Assembly (NCBI GenBank): GCA_013398295.1
Contig: VZSF01001145.1
Coordinates: forward strand, 1,142,146-1,206,145
DNA length: 64,000 bases
Direction: 5' to 3'
Source: Chionis minor
Taxonomy: Eukaryota; Chordata; Aves; Charadriiformes; Chionididae
In this document: positions 30,301 through 45,300 of the stretch, one piece after another
Numbering within the stretch: position 1 is the stretch's first letter
How the letters are laid out: every line of letters starts with the position of its first letter
Made by a program: the position numbers and the translations under genes
Notes under the pieces: model-generated
The model's database searches: none
What the model saw: the letters and a program-made list of their open reading frames with translations, nothing else
Told to the model about the DNA's origin: nothing

Positions 30301-33300
30301 TATTATCCAACCTACAGCTGCTAGAGACAGAACTTCAGCAGTTTGTAGACCAAACAAAGGAAGAAATGAACTTGTTCTGTAACGCAGATGATGATTATAA
30401 TTTCAGAGCAGTTCTTTGAACAAATCATAACTGAGCACTCAAGCTACACTTAGAGATTGCAGCACTTGCTCATGTTCTCCTTACCTTTTGTGCCAGATTC
30501 TGCAGGGATGGCTTTGTCTCCCAGCTCCTCTAATATCTTTTTCCGTGCTTCATTTCTTCTGTGCTTCTTACCAATATAATGCTGCTGGGCCGCAAGTGGA
30601 TTATTGAGGGGAGCACAGCAGAGCTTGCAGTACTTGTCTGGATCATTTAACTTCAACCTTGTGTTGGAGGATGATGAAGACTCTTCAGCTTTTGAAGGCA
30701 GCAAGGGTTTCTCAGCCAATGGCTTCTGTAAAACTGGAGACATGGAAGTAGAAGATAAATCTGCTGACAGCACAGCAAATGAAAGGACAATTCCATGGAG
30801 CCGAACAGGTGACTGTAGAACTACAGAGTTGTTGGGTGCTGAACTACTCGCAAGAATTATAAAATCTCTTAGTCCTTGCAAGGACATGAAAGTACAGACC
30901 AGTAAGGAAGACAGCACTGGAATATTCAGAGACCCCACAATTAGATACCTACAGAACAGCTGTGTTCGATGGCTGGTCACTGTAAATTCCTTATGCAGCC
31001 TGAGAGATTTACCTTGCAGAGGGTAACTCAGAGCACATACGTTGTGCTCCATCTTTAAATACAGTTCAGTAACTTGTACAGCACTAACACCAGTTAAGTG
31101 TTGCTTGTGGACTGTTTTTTAATTTCTTATCATATTAATTTATCACAGGGACATCTTGTTGGGACTACAGTGAATTCTCAAAACAACCATAAACACCTTT
31201 CATTAATAACAAAATTAGAAATATTTGCCTTTAGTTTCGGTCAGTGAAAGATAGGGAATTTGAAAGCAAGGTTCCATGGCTCCAGAGTTGCACGGGGCAT
31301 TATTGTTGTTTATTCACCTAAGGAGTTACCACATGACAGCTCCGTGACTTTGGTAGAATAGAAAGGCATAAAGAGATGGCAAAGCGTAGGAAGATACTTC
31401 TCTATATTTGCTTCAGGGAGTGACATTAAATGCATGCAAAGCAAACTAGTTCCTACCAGAAACAGGCCGCATGCTCTGCGCTGTCACATTGGCTTGGTCA
31501 TCCGATAATTGCTTCAGCTTTTTAGCGTGGATCTTTCCCAAGTAGTGAGACAAAGCAACAACTGGGGAAGTAAAAATCATGTTGCAGACATCGCAGTATT
31601 TGTTTTTGTCCACTACTCCACTCCCATCCATCTGAAACCAGGCAAGGGCAAACTCAGTTATGAGCATTCACTGAAGTATACAAGGAAACATTTTATTTAA
31701 CAATGAAGAGGAATAGTCACCTGAAAATTGATACAATCTGTTTTCTTCTGTTTGTCATGCTTCTGCCCCTCCTCTTTCTCACCATGCATTTGGCTGTAAA
31801 CACGAACTTTCTGAGCATGTTTTTTGCCCTGGGAAGAGACTAGAATTATTCCTGTTTCAAGTAATAAGGATACAAGCAGTGATATAGCCAGTGACTGGGA
31901 CTTCATTCGAACTGCTTTCAACACTTGCCAAATTTTATTTGTATAAAGCAGAGCCACATGCAGACAAATGCCAGCTCATGTGACAATCCTATAGTTAATC
32001 AGGAACACAGTACTTAGCATTACTCGTAATATTTTGCCTCAAGCACCCCTTGGAGTCATCTACTCTCAGCTCTTTGGAGAAGGAAAAACCCTGACATGTT
32101 CCTTTGCAAACAGGGATGCTAAAATAGGCAAGGAAAGGAATGCAGCCATGCCACAGAACAAGCCTGCTGTGCTTGAGGGACTTCATGCCATGACACACAA
32201 GAATGACAGGCAGCACAACTTAGCTTACCTTCCTAAATAAGAAGTCTAGTCTTCCCATACAGTCAGTGGAGAGAAACAGGTTTCCCTGGAAGCTGAGTTA
32301 AAATATCTCCAGTTTGCAGTTAGTCTATGGAGATTTCTACACCTTTCTACTGATGATACAATAGTCCAGGTAACTACCATAGGGTCTTAATGTATACTTA
32401 CCTCAGACGCAACTATTTTTTAATTCTTAGATGCTCTCTGAACCCATAACTTCAAACTTGTGCACCTGTAATGTACTTACCCACGTGCAACACTATACCC
32501 ATGGGTACCACACTATACAGTGGTAACCTACAAAGCAAAACAAGAAACTTGTCTTCTCTGACCTGATGCTTTTCAGATGTCTTTTAAGGATTCTGAGGAG
32601 CAGCGCAGGATATTACAACAATATTATCAAAGAGAAAGAGGACCTATTACACCTGGTTAGACAATACAAGCACAGCTGAGAAGAGAGTGTCAGTTATTTT
32701 CATCAATTCATTTTGTAACCGTGATATCCTCAACTGGATTTTGGTCCAAGAAACAGAAAATCAAATTGAGGGTCTGAACTCTATAAAGTTCTGATTGTAC
32801 AACTGCTGCCTAAGTTAAATCAAAGTAAGGAAATATAATACCTTGCAAGACTTGAGTCTTAATAATGTGAACAGCAAAAAAGACTCCTGATAGCAACCAA
32901 CATTTTAAACTTTTGCAGGAAGAAAGACAGAAATTTCTGTGCCTGCAAATCTGTATACCCTCTTAAGATCAAGTTTCAAGCATGCTTTCCCACGTCTACA
33001 ACAATATCCCAAAGCACACGGTAGTTTCAAGAAATCCCTTCAGCATGATTCATACAACCTGCCTCAAGCAGACACCGGTGCACAGAGCATCATGTGTGTA
33101 TCCCTGCGTGAAGCATCAGAAGGCATGACCTTGATCCTCTACTGTGAGCATTGCCCCGTGCCATACGTATGTTCTGGCTCACGTGGTGCAGATCTGCTTC
33201 AACCCCATATACAGCACAGCCTGAACTCGCTCAGTTCCTTCTAAAATCATGCTGCAATATGCAGGTGATTGCCCTTCACTATGCTGAGCTCACAACTTTC

Positions 33301-36300
33301 ACATTCACCTCTGGTTAATGTCTAAGCTTAGCATAAGCCTTGGGAAACACACTATATAAAGGCATAAGTGACCTTTTATAACACTACGTAGAAACCCCAA
33401 ACAAACAAACCAAAGCCCCAGTGCTTGCTAGGAGAAATCCTCCCTTCCAGCCTACCTTGTAGTGTGACGCCCTTTGAGACTCACACTGCAGCACTGCCCC
33501 GCAAACCTTACAGAAAGTGTCAGTGAAAAGGTCTTTCCTTGTTGCCTCATCTAAAACGTCATCTAAACAGAAAGAGCAAAAGACAAAAATCAGCCAGTAG
33601 TTAGGACAATATATATTTGCATGTCTTTGCTTAAACAAAATATCAATCACTTGAATGGTCACACACAGCACAAGATGAAGGAAGAAATGTTCATCCACTG
33701 AATCACACTGTGCCTCACTGTGGCTTTAAACCAATGCTGTAAAGCCACCTAAACCTTCCTACTTGCAGAAGTACTGCTCTCATAGACTTATAAATTATCA
33801 CCATAAGAGTACCTAGACTTTAAAAACAAAGAAGGCAGAGACTCTTAATTGAGTTTTCAGTCCATTTCAAATAAGGCACAATGTCAGAAATACTTGATGA
33901 ATAGCCTAGAAAGAAGAATTTTAACTGGACTAGGTCACAGGGTTCACACAGTTAAATTAGGGAATACTCCTTAAAGAAAAGGTTTAAAGAAAGTCTGGAA
34001 ATAGCTTAGTAGATGAGAAAAGCTTCTGAGACCTCCTGGCCCAGGAAGGTTGTACCTGTGCCCCATATGCCAATTTAACTGATTTAGTCATATGGGGGAA
34101 AACTCCTCCAATGGTTTGTTCTGATTTTCTTCACCCTGTTCCCAGTTAACTTACAGCCTGTATACACTTTGACTCATGCTAAAATTGGCCCAGGTTTGAA
34201 GATATTTCTGAATACTGTATGTGCATGCACATTGGATCTGAGGGGGGACACTCTAATAAGCACTTAAATGTAGTGCCAACATCCTGTCAATTAAGAGACT
34301 TAAAAAACACTCTTCAAACGAGCACAGCTGCACTGGCAAAACCCTCACAAAGATAAAGCTACTTCACCACCCCAGTTCATTCTCCTCTTAGTACACTTAA
34401 ATTCATTAGGGAAACCAGTTTAACTCATATTGCTTGAAACAGTTCTCTGTACTGTACAGGCTGTGTTTTCAGGGAGCAAGTTTACCCATGCTACTTTGCC
34501 ACCAAATCCTTTTCTGTGCCAACAAACTCTGAGACTACCTCGTTTTTTTTTCCATCCCCATTGATCTCACTTCAGTTCCAACTAAGCTAGAATGTTACTT
34601 CTAGGCATGCCCTGCTCTTAAATATAAGCCCAAGTTAAACCAGTCTAAAGCAGAAATAAAGGAAGCCACATAACTGGACAGTTCAACTGAATTGTGCTCT
34701 TCAAATGAAGCTGAGGTTAAAGGGAAAATATTGGGGAAAGTATTGTGATGTTTTAACTGAGCTTACTCCCTCTAAGTTTACCCAACAGTCCATCCTAGAA
34801 GGTTCATGTGGAGCAGGTGGCTTTCCGTGCTTTGCCCACAGCCTGGAGAGACGGTGGGCAGGAAAGCATTACTCCCTGTGGTCTTAAGGCTCAGTGCCGA
34901 AAGGCACCTAGAAACCCGTAACGGCGATCAGCCTTTACACTTATTTCTAAGGGCTGTTCTCTTGGCCCCTTACCAAAGGAAGGTCAAGACCAAGGGAACA
35001 TGAAAAAAACAGAAAGAAATACAGTGTCACAAGCCCTGTAACTTTAAATAACGGTACTAAGCTGTGGGATGATCAGTTCACAAATGATTAAGGAAGGAGC
35101 AGAGTCTATCCAGTCCCCTGTGTTTGCCCTGGACAACACATGACTGCCCTCTTTGCACAAGTAAAAAGCCCCTTAAAAACAGAGCATAAATTTCAGTACA
35201 AGCTGTATGACATATATTTTAACTCAGCCAGTATCACCCCAGGAATGTGGTTGCAGTGAAAGCCTGAAACAAGGAATACCAAACTGCTTTGACAAGCCAA
35301 CCTTAACACCGGTGACCAGCTGAAAATCTATCAGCAGCTCTATGGGCACTGACAAAACCTGAGGAATTGCAGATGCAGAGATCCTTCTCAGACTGTATGC
35401 ATGTTTAATCCCACTTTGCCTTCCCATAGCAGCATTCCCAAATTGTTTAACATACAGACCTTCATTGAAGCTGGCTATGATGAGGGTTTTGGCTGAGACT
35501 GCAACAATGACTGGATATCAAAACGGTGCCATCTGGCATGCTTTACCATCAGTCCCTGATATAAGAATTAATTTTCTAATACAGACTATTTTCATGAACT
35601 ACAATGGCCAGGAGACTCGTCCTTTAAAGCTTTATTATGTGTAGTGTAAGTCACACAGAAATCTTCAATATTCTACAGCTATTCATTCAGATAGCTTAGC
35701 CCCACGATAAACAACTTGAATTCACCCAAGAAAATCCAATAACTTGGTTCTGAGCATTAGCTGAAAGCCCATCTTGCACATGAAACGCATGAATTGCCAA
35801 TGTTTGTAGCAGCAAAAGCCACTTACAGAGGAAAATTACACCGGTTTGCTCAAGCGTATTGAGCTGTAAAAACACAGCTACCTAGAGAAAGATAAACAGA
35901 ACAATATTCTCTATTAAAAACAACAACAAAAAGCAAATTGCAATGCAACTAGGGATGAATCTATGAAATACTACTACCTACCATGGGCAGTATTCACTAT
36001 ATTTCAAACTGCATAACCTCTCACTGGAAAAGAGATCTTTGTTTCAAAGATAGACTTCTTTATATGAATTAAGGACAGTATTCTATGCATATTTGCCTTG
36101 ACTTAGCAGTGAACTGCACAGCCTTCTCGGCAGACAAAAACCAACCAAGTACACGCTACAAAAAAAACCCCTAAAAAACACTGAAACGTGAAATTAAAAT
36201 TGGGTTTTTAATTCACCTTCTTGGCTGACCACTGTAATGAAAAGACTGGATTATAGGGAATAGAAGTCTGGATTTCCAAGTAACTCCTATTGTGCCTCTT

Positions 36301-39300
36301 TGAGCCACTCTGAACCCTGCCGTGTCCTTGTCCTCAATGGCATTCTGCAGTAACTGTTGAATTGCACTAATCTGTATTCTAGGGATAGTTTTAAATATTG
36401 CTCTTCATTGTTACAAGAGTTATTTTCATTCTTCAATATCGTAAAAAGGTTGACAGGACTCGACTTGATAGATCCTTTCTTCTTTGTAAATTTATCACAT
36501 CTTCTTAGTTCTCCTTTCTCTTTATAATATTGTGTTTTCTATTTCTCATTAAGTCTTCCCATTTTTCATCTAACACTGTTGCCCCCCTGTTTCGGCTGTA
36601 TATTTTTCAAGACAAGGTTATACTTCTGCAGCTAAGTCAGCAGTGATGAATGCAGAGCCACAATAATCCCAGTCTAAGACTTGTAGCACTGTAAGCCCAA
36701 GAACTGGGTTTCCCCGAGAGAGAGAGAGAGATCTACTAAAATAAAGACACAGAATTCACAACATTTGCCTTGATTTTGGGACCTTAAAGAACTGCTCTAC
36801 TCAGTTTTTCTGCATGGTCACAAGATGACTATTAATACGTATCACATTAAACAGGCAGGGGTCCCAAACAATAACTTGGCTGGGGAATGCAAACCATGAG
36901 CATGGTAACACAACCTGCTTTAACGCAGCTCTTGGCGTTCACCTGCTATTTTCTAGCAATAGCGCGGGAGTTCAGTTCCAGCTCTGTCAGTATGATACAG
37001 CAAAGCACAGCGTAACCCTCTCTGCTTTCCTTAGACCAAACAAGGACAGAACAACCTGATCCACAAAAAGGATACAGCAGCTGCTACCCAAGTCGGTCAG
37101 AAGCGCAGCTACCCAGCACTTCTGAAAATGCTGAGTACCCACTTTAAAAAAACCCTGATCTGATAATTTCAGCCTCAAACCACATGAAAACCCACACATA
37201 AACATAGTCTTTTTATTTTCTCTATAGTTAGTGGATTTTTAGGCAAATATATATACCTTGGATAACATATTTCTGCGTGGTCTTCTGGTGAATTGCATGG
37301 AGTCAAATGCAGGAATAAACTGATGTGTCTCTCACTTAAATCACAACTGGGCAGTAAGTTGTAAACGGTCTTCAGTCCAGCCTGGGCAACTGCAGACTCC
37401 TTCCCAATGGCAACCACACACATCAACAGCCCTCTTTGCTAAATGACATGTCTCTGCTCGCTCCCAGAGAAGGGTCACAAACAAGTCTGCCCTTTCTCCT
37501 TTTAACTCAAGACCATTTGTGACACACAAAAACGACAAGAGCACAGGGAGATCTGTGCTACTGCTGCCTGTGTGCAACCAGTTCTATAAATATTGGAGCT
37601 GAACAAGAGATCTTCAGCTTTCAGATTCACAAGACATCTTTCCCAGCAACTAAGAAAAACTTTTTTAAAAGATAGCTTACCTTACAGTTTACAACCATGC
37701 CATCAGAAACTTTTCAGAGAATGAATCAAAAGCAGGAGCCTTGCAGAACTGCCAGACTGACCTTGGCATTTTTATGTCTCCAAAATCTTTAAATTAAGGT
37801 AGTGGTATGATAAATTTGGAGCAACTGTTCAGATCAACTTTCTGTCATTAGGAAATGGTTCACTGCAGAACAGACCACCTACTGTTTGTCACAAAGGGAC
37901 TGCTCCATAAATAAAAGGGTATGGACAAAAATGTTCTAAAAATATAAGACATGATATTAAATTTTTTTTTCTAAATAAAAAATACAAACATTTACACCAC
38001 ACAATGAACCCAACCAGTAACTTTCAGTGTAGCTTTTCCTATGTTTTTACTCTATTCCCCAAAAACCTGTTCATGTTTATCAACAGCCCATACGTTGTCA
38101 GAGGAGAAAACAGGTCTCTGGACTATCTGGACCGGAGACATTAATCCAGCCAATACCTCCTATTTACTAGTGATCCAATAGCAATATTTTCTCATGTGAT
38201 TCTTAGCAGGTCTTATGGCGTCCTTGCCACAGTTTTCTCAGCTCTACTATGAGACCTACGGCACCTCGTACCACCACAGACATGCTGTGAGATCTCATGT
38301 TTTGCGAAGTCCACTGACATCTGAAGAAAAGATAAGCCACAGCAAAAGCAAATATTAACAGCGGTTTACGTATCTAAAAGGATGCACCAAGTGAAGCAAC
38401 ACACCTAAGCAGTTTCTGGCAATCAAAGGATGAATCTGATCCTACTGAAATGCTAAGAAGATCTTTGCAGAGGACTTAAGCAGTCAGTTGACCTCAGATA
38501 CTCATAAGGTCTCAGTAAAGGAAGTGCAAAGATCCCTCAAACATTTAACTCGATGTTCACAGGAAGTGTGGAGCACTGTAACAATTCCCCCTGGCTTCCG
38601 GGCTCAGAAATCCCACTGACTAGATCAGTACCTCTCTTCAGTAATGGCCCATTTTTCACCATAACCTCCCAACAATGAGATTGCAAGGACTGGGGAGCAC
38701 AGCTTCTGAGAGCACAGGTGATCCACACTTTGTTGGGGCTCTACAGATGTTAACATCGGGTAGGTCTGTCATGAAAAGACACAGGGTCTTTTACGGTAGA
38801 TTAAATGATTAGCCTTGGGGCTTCAGTAGGCTAGAGGGTGCCTGGTTTACGTGAAGACACAGGGATGAAAACAAGAGTGCAGTTCTTGATTTTTAATTGC
38901 CTAGAAGCACCAAGAAGGATTAGAGACCATTGCTAGTGGGTGTAGTACGAGCATTGAAAAAAAGGAACTTCTGCTCCCATTTAAGGTGGCACTGACAACA
39001 GCAAAAGGATGCACAGGAATGGAAAAGAGCCAAGATGACGATGGACAATTACAGAGACATGAGGCTGCACGTATTAATCATGTGTATTTATAGACTTATT
39101 TCAAGCAAACATAACTATCAGCTCACAACACATCATCTGCCTCACCTGTACCATTTACTTTTGTATTACCCTTTCTAAGCTCTTAAGAAATACTTCTTTT
39201 CAGAGGGAAATGGGCTGAGAAATGTACCTGTCAAAGCTGATTGACTAGACAGATCAGGAAATGAACATTCAAGTACCACCCAGGCATAAAAGGAAAAATC

Positions 39301-42300
39301 CATCCGATAGCCAGGTAACATCATCTTGTTTCACTGCGCTTCAGTTTTACACCCACAAAGAAAATGTGACAGTCTAGACTTCCATGAATGTACTACTTCT
39401 AAGCTGTCCTTAAAAAAGGAGATATTCACACATACAGAGAACATTATTGTTGTTGGACTGTCAAGGCCAAAGAAAGCAAACCCGGGAGACAACTACTACC
39501 CTTAGTGACGACCTGTTAGCATAGTCCCAAAAGGACTATTCCATTTTCTTTTCAAAGGAAGGAATAAAATATTTCTGATTCTTTCAACTACTAATTCTCA
39601 ACAGCCACTGTAGTATTTATTGTGATTACTTCAGCTCTTACTATGCTTCAAGAGCTTAAAGTCTAGGATGCAGAACAGGTGGCAAAAAGATTTTTTTTAA
39701 TCAATCAAAATGCCTATAAAATGCAAAAAAACAAACCACGCACACAGGGAAGTCAACCTGTATTCCCTCTCAGTTTTGTAACACTATTGATTTATAGTAG
39801 TCATCCAAGATACTTGGGCATTTTGATAAACGGCTGCTTTGCAATCAAATTCAAATTCCAGACACCCTGCAGAGGCTGCGGAGCCCTAACAGAGAAGGAA
39901 GATGAGGGTGGGAGGAGGTAAGAGAGGGCGAGGCTGGAAAGATAGCTTATGCCTCTGCACAAAGGAATGGGTCAAGGTGGGTTTATTTGAGATGCTAAAG
40001 ACTGCTTGTATTTCCACACTATTGAAAGAGTGTGAGACACCTACCCGAAACCAGACAGCACCATTGCTGTCTTCAGGCACAGTATACTAACGCAATACAC
40101 GTGCAAATTCTCATGCGGTAAAAATACTGGCTGCCTTCTTGTCCTTTATTACTCAAGCTTACCAGGAATACCAGTCTGATTCATTACTAGATCCTTTTCC
40201 AGGCCCCCTGGTAGTTACTTTATTTAGATAGTACCTCCACAAAATATCACAACAGCCATTCCCTTCCTGGGCTTCCAAGTGTCTGCCAAGCGAAGCACTT
40301 CCAATGCCAAATAAAGACTGGAAAGCTGCCTTCCTATACATTCTGCAGAATTAATAAGTGATCAATGACTGCAGTATCATGCAACCTTGCCCTAAACAAT
40401 GCTCTGGTTCCCCCTGCCCGTTTAGTCCTTGCCCTCCCTACCGATACAGCCAAAGAATGCTCCTTACTGATGCTAGATTCAAAATGATCTGGGTGTTAAA
40501 TACCTCATCTCGTGCTCACCTCAAGAGAAAGAGATGCAGCAGCTCTGGTCATGTTTCAAATGAACGCTAAGACTGCTTGCTATCCCACTACTAATTCTCC
40601 AGCCACCCAAACCACTGTTTTAGCAGTGTGGATTTATAAATAATTATTGATAATTCTGGATGCCCATGTTAAAATTGCATTGCAGGACTGCAACAAAACC
40701 AGTTCATTCAAGACCTAAGGATGAGATCAAGAAAGTAAACTTCAAATATGCAGATACCTATGGAAAGGAGGACTTCAGTGTTAATGACATTCAGTTGCAT
40801 CCAAAAGCGACTTAAAGCAAAACAAACCCAAAACTGTTCAGCGTGAGGGTTTGATTGGGAGATCCTGGGTCTACTCTCAGGTCTGCTGCCTACTTATTAA
40901 ACTTGTCAATACCCTTAAACCTACCATTCTCAAATGGAGGTACATTTGTATCCAGACATTTAAGCTTGAAAACTCTGGTTTTCATTTCTGTGCCTCTTCA
41001 ATTCCTGCAACAGTACCATGGGAGAAATTAGTTACCTACTGCAAAGGGATGAGTTAAAACTAATTATTATGAACCTAACTGTTCCTCAGTTTGATGGGCC
41101 CTTTCAATATTATCCTAAACAACAGAATTAGCATAAACAGCATCACTTTAAATTATTGTTTTTAGTTAGGGTATGAACAGTCTTGATTTAAGTTCCTTGG
41201 TTTTCTTAGAAAACAAGTGTTGCAAACCAAGTGCTTTTGTAAGCAACTCCAGATGCCAACATCTTGCTATTTAAGTATGAAATAAGTAGCAAGTATCAGA
41301 AAAGGACACAGTTCCTCTTTCCTACTTAAGCTGCATTTTACAAGTTACCTTTTGAAAAGCACTTAGTGAGCTACTGCCAATAAAACACAGCTCTGCTATT
41401 ACTTCTCACTGTGGCAGGGGTGATCTTTATGGTCCCTTCCAACTCTAACCATTCTATGATGCTATGGTGGCTGCTCCACACTCGCATAAGAGAGGGAATT
41501 GTTCCTCTTTCTAACAGTGCTGGGGCCTCAAGAGACCGAGAGTCCCACGAGGTCCCGGTCAAAGTCAGTAGCGCCAGCTCAACTTCACAGGGATCAGAGT
41601 ACACTGGAACGTTGAGCCTGGTGAGCTACGGCTGCAGACAGGGACATACAGCCAGCCCTGAGCACATACAGCAAAGACGGGTCAGCCTAGGCGGGGTTAC
41701 GGTCTTCACATTTCAGATGGCAAACAGACACAGAAAGGGCAAAAAGCTGTGTAATCTTAATTCATAGTCAGTACTTAAAGAAAATAATATGGTTCCACAG
41801 GAAAAAAAAAAAAAGAGAGTATGTTTTCAGATGTTTGCAAAGACTGGAGAAGCAAACCACAAGGCAAAACGATCATGTCTTTTACTCCTCTTTGAATAAA
41901 TACAGTCGGTGTCTGTGCTGCATTACTGTTCCCTCTAAGTCAATGTTCTGTTGAAGTTGTACTTGGAATTCTGCTTCATAGATTTTTTTATTGTGCCACC
42001 TTCGAAGCTTGAGATTGAGATGTGACTGATTAAAATCTAATGTTTTAATGAGTTGGTTTCACTGTCACAAGTCCTCCACCATTAAGACAAGCCACGAATC
42101 ACTAAAGTTTTATTAATTACCAAAACCCACTCAAACTTTACAAAGACTGGTAAAAGAAAAGTTCCCTGAACACATCCACTTTCACACTCATAAAAATGAC
42201 TTCTCAGTCTTATCCCCAATGGGCCTCATAAAAACATCTAAGTAGAAAAATCTGTTATTATAGCGAAAGTAGATCATAACAAAAAATGTAGTCTTAAAAC

Positions 42301-45300
42301 CCAGCAGCTTTTTATTGGTATAATTTTCAGACTGGCATCTTCTGAGAGCATTCAGAAGACACAGGAGCTAAAGACGTTGTATGAAGTGAAATTAAAAGCA
42401 GTCTGACATAATAGTGAATAACACAGGCGAAGACAGAGAACATCAAGCATCACCCAAATATCCAGGTAATGTACAATGTACTTACATTCTTGCTCCCTCA
42501 TTTAGCATTTATAAAATACTTGTCCAGAGATGTGTTTTATACAATTATTTTTTTAGTGCAGAGAATAAACCCAGCCTAAATCAATAAAGAATGAGGAGCG
42601 ATCCACAGGCAACAAGGAACACATTCTTAAAACAAGATCAACTTGATTGTTTCAGTGTTCAAATACCAAAATATGGGCATTGAGAAGGCAATGAAAACTG
42701 CAGGTGCTCAGCATCTCCCTCAACAAGAAAACTGAAGCAATTAAAATAAATTTAAAAAAATCAAAAAGTGATCAACAAGTGGATTTTAGAAATCTGGAAC
42801 CAAACAGGTTGCCTAATAATAATAAATCAAACTGTTAGTGTCTGCATTTGAAGAAAATTATTTGGTTACTGTTTCTCAATTCTCAGTTACAATCCTAGAA
42901 GCCACACCCAGCATTTTTTAAAAATTCCTTTTAAAAATCTTTCTTCAATTGAAGAGCAATTCAGTTAAGGCATTAAAACACTGATGTGAGAAGGCTCAGG
43001 GACATTTTAACATTATTATACTTGTATATTTTACTACCTGAGAGTTCAAGAATGTCTCTCCTACTTGAAACCTTTGCTATCTCTTTTCTTATTTTTATGA
43101 GGTTAATTGTAGAGGAATCTTTGTGGCATGCCACGTAGGAAAGGCAGGGAAAAAGTCTTTCCTCAGGGCAGTATAAACGTGGTAGGAAGAATACTAACAT
43201 TAATTAAAATATCAGAGACTAGGTAATTTAAAAAAGCCTGTTCAGCCCAAGATTTTCTACCACTTGATTAAAAAGGAAATGCTCCCAGCTTTAGTCTATT
43301 ATTAATTTTTCTTTCCCAATTCTTGAGGGTAGAGACAGAAAGCAGAATAATGTAGTAAAGGAAGAGTCTAGGCTAGATAAATCCCTTAAGGCAAAGGTAT
43401 AAAGTTTCAAGTTCAAGGTACTAAACCCACAAAATGACACAGCCAAATTCTGCCCTAAAATGCCAATAGCAAACATAGCATTTTAATGAGAAATAGACGG
43501 ATGTACATAAATCAAGTTCAGCAACTGCAAGTCCTCAAGAGCAAATACTGACCCACATATTTTCTTGTTTTCACACAGCTGTCTCCAAGGCATATCCACG
43601 CAAGCAATAGGGTTAGTGCATCTTACCAGGCTACCACCTGTCAGCCTCGCAGTAACTGAGTGTGCATGCTGATGCCTGTCCCAGCTGCAGAGTAAAACAG
43701 GTTAATTTACATCACGTGCACTGTATTAATTGGCTTTACTCTGCAAGCAAGAAAGGCAGGAGCCTGCATGCAGTCAGCTACCTCTTCTCAGCTGACTGGC
43801 TGTAACTTTACATGATGTACAAATTCTATTGCTTGTAATCAGGCCATCGCATTCCTACTCCCTAACAGGACGAAAAATGAACAAAAGCTTGAGTGCTCAG
43901 AGTTGTCAGCTGTCTGAAACTGCAGGCAAACAGCGAACTGAAATCCAGTCACTTTCGGTTGTGGTACAGCAGGAAAGCATGGTCACTGCACATCAGCAGT
44001 CAGAAAGCAATCTTAGAAACAAACTCAGATATCCAACTTTAAAAGGGCAGGCAAAGATAACAAACTTTAAAACCCTTATCAAACACACTGAACTGTAGTT
44101 ATTAGAACACTGTATTCCCATACGAGGAAGGGAGGCTGAACCAGACAGATTTTGATTTCTGCAGTTAGGTGGAAGATGTTTCTCCAAGGAAACAATACTG
44201 TAATAGCACTAAATTTTCATTTTCTCAGCAAGCTTAGTCCCTGAATATCCTTTTGAATGATTTTATTTTGAAAGCTCAGGTGATTGTAAAAAAAGTGAAA
44301 TGCCAAACTGGACTCTGTTGTTTGGAAACGAATGCTGTTACAAATGCTGTTAATGCTGGCACTGCATGTTTCCATAAACAAGTTACATCATACAAACTAC
44401 AACATTTTTTTCCCCACAGAATACTATAACAAGTTAACTTACAAGCATTTATATGCATCTCTGAATATTACACGTTATCACAGATCTGACTAAGATACAT
44501 GCCTAGGCCCCTACACGTGTGGAAAGTCTTTGAAACATGCAATTACAGTACCAAAACAGGGGTTAAACCTCGCGCTGCCCAAACCTTCTAAAACACACAA
44601 ACTAAATGAAAACAGTGCTAAAAGCCTTGATAGCCAGCTGGATCTGCATCTGCCTCTACACACAACAGAAGCAGCTTGCAATTGATGTGAAACATAATGT
44701 CCTATCTTTGGCCCAGGGTGACCAAGTAACAAGACACTTTACTTGCTCTCTTCGGGCTCTGAATTCAGCCAGGACACAGAAAATACTTTAAAGCATTAAG
44801 AGTGAAGTACAATATATCAATCACTACTAATAAAATTAAAGCATTTGCTTCTGGCAACACAGTTCCTTGATTCTCTTCATTTTTCTCCTTGTTGGTCCAA
44901 GTCCTTTTGTTTCCACTCCTCTGTCTCTGCTGAACATTACACTGACCTCTGCTCCGCATACCGTATCACACCCATGAGAGCTGGACCAGCCTGTCACAGC
45001 TGAAGCAGACTGGAATCAGGTATTCTGCTTTTATCAGCAAAAGTGTGTGGGTTTTTTGGTTTCTGTTTTTTGTGGTGTTTTTTTTTGTTTTTTTTTTTTA
45101 AAGAGTGAAATCACTTCTACTGCAATAAATTGCTCAGGATTTCAGAAAACAAGTTATTTGATGTTTTTTTAAAATTTCTGTGAACATAGTTTGACATAGC
45201 TGTGCTGTATGTCTTGAAACACACCGTCAAAATGTGAGTATGAAGGCTGACTAAGTTTATGCTGGCTGGTTGGTTCCTTCTGAAGGAGAGTCTAATGCAT

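Noticed and set aside
31457..31631. ATG at the start of ZMAT1-like exon 4 as the translation start
   Set aside because: Upstream exons 1-3 join in perfect phase and complete finger 1, so the ATG at 47326 is preferred.
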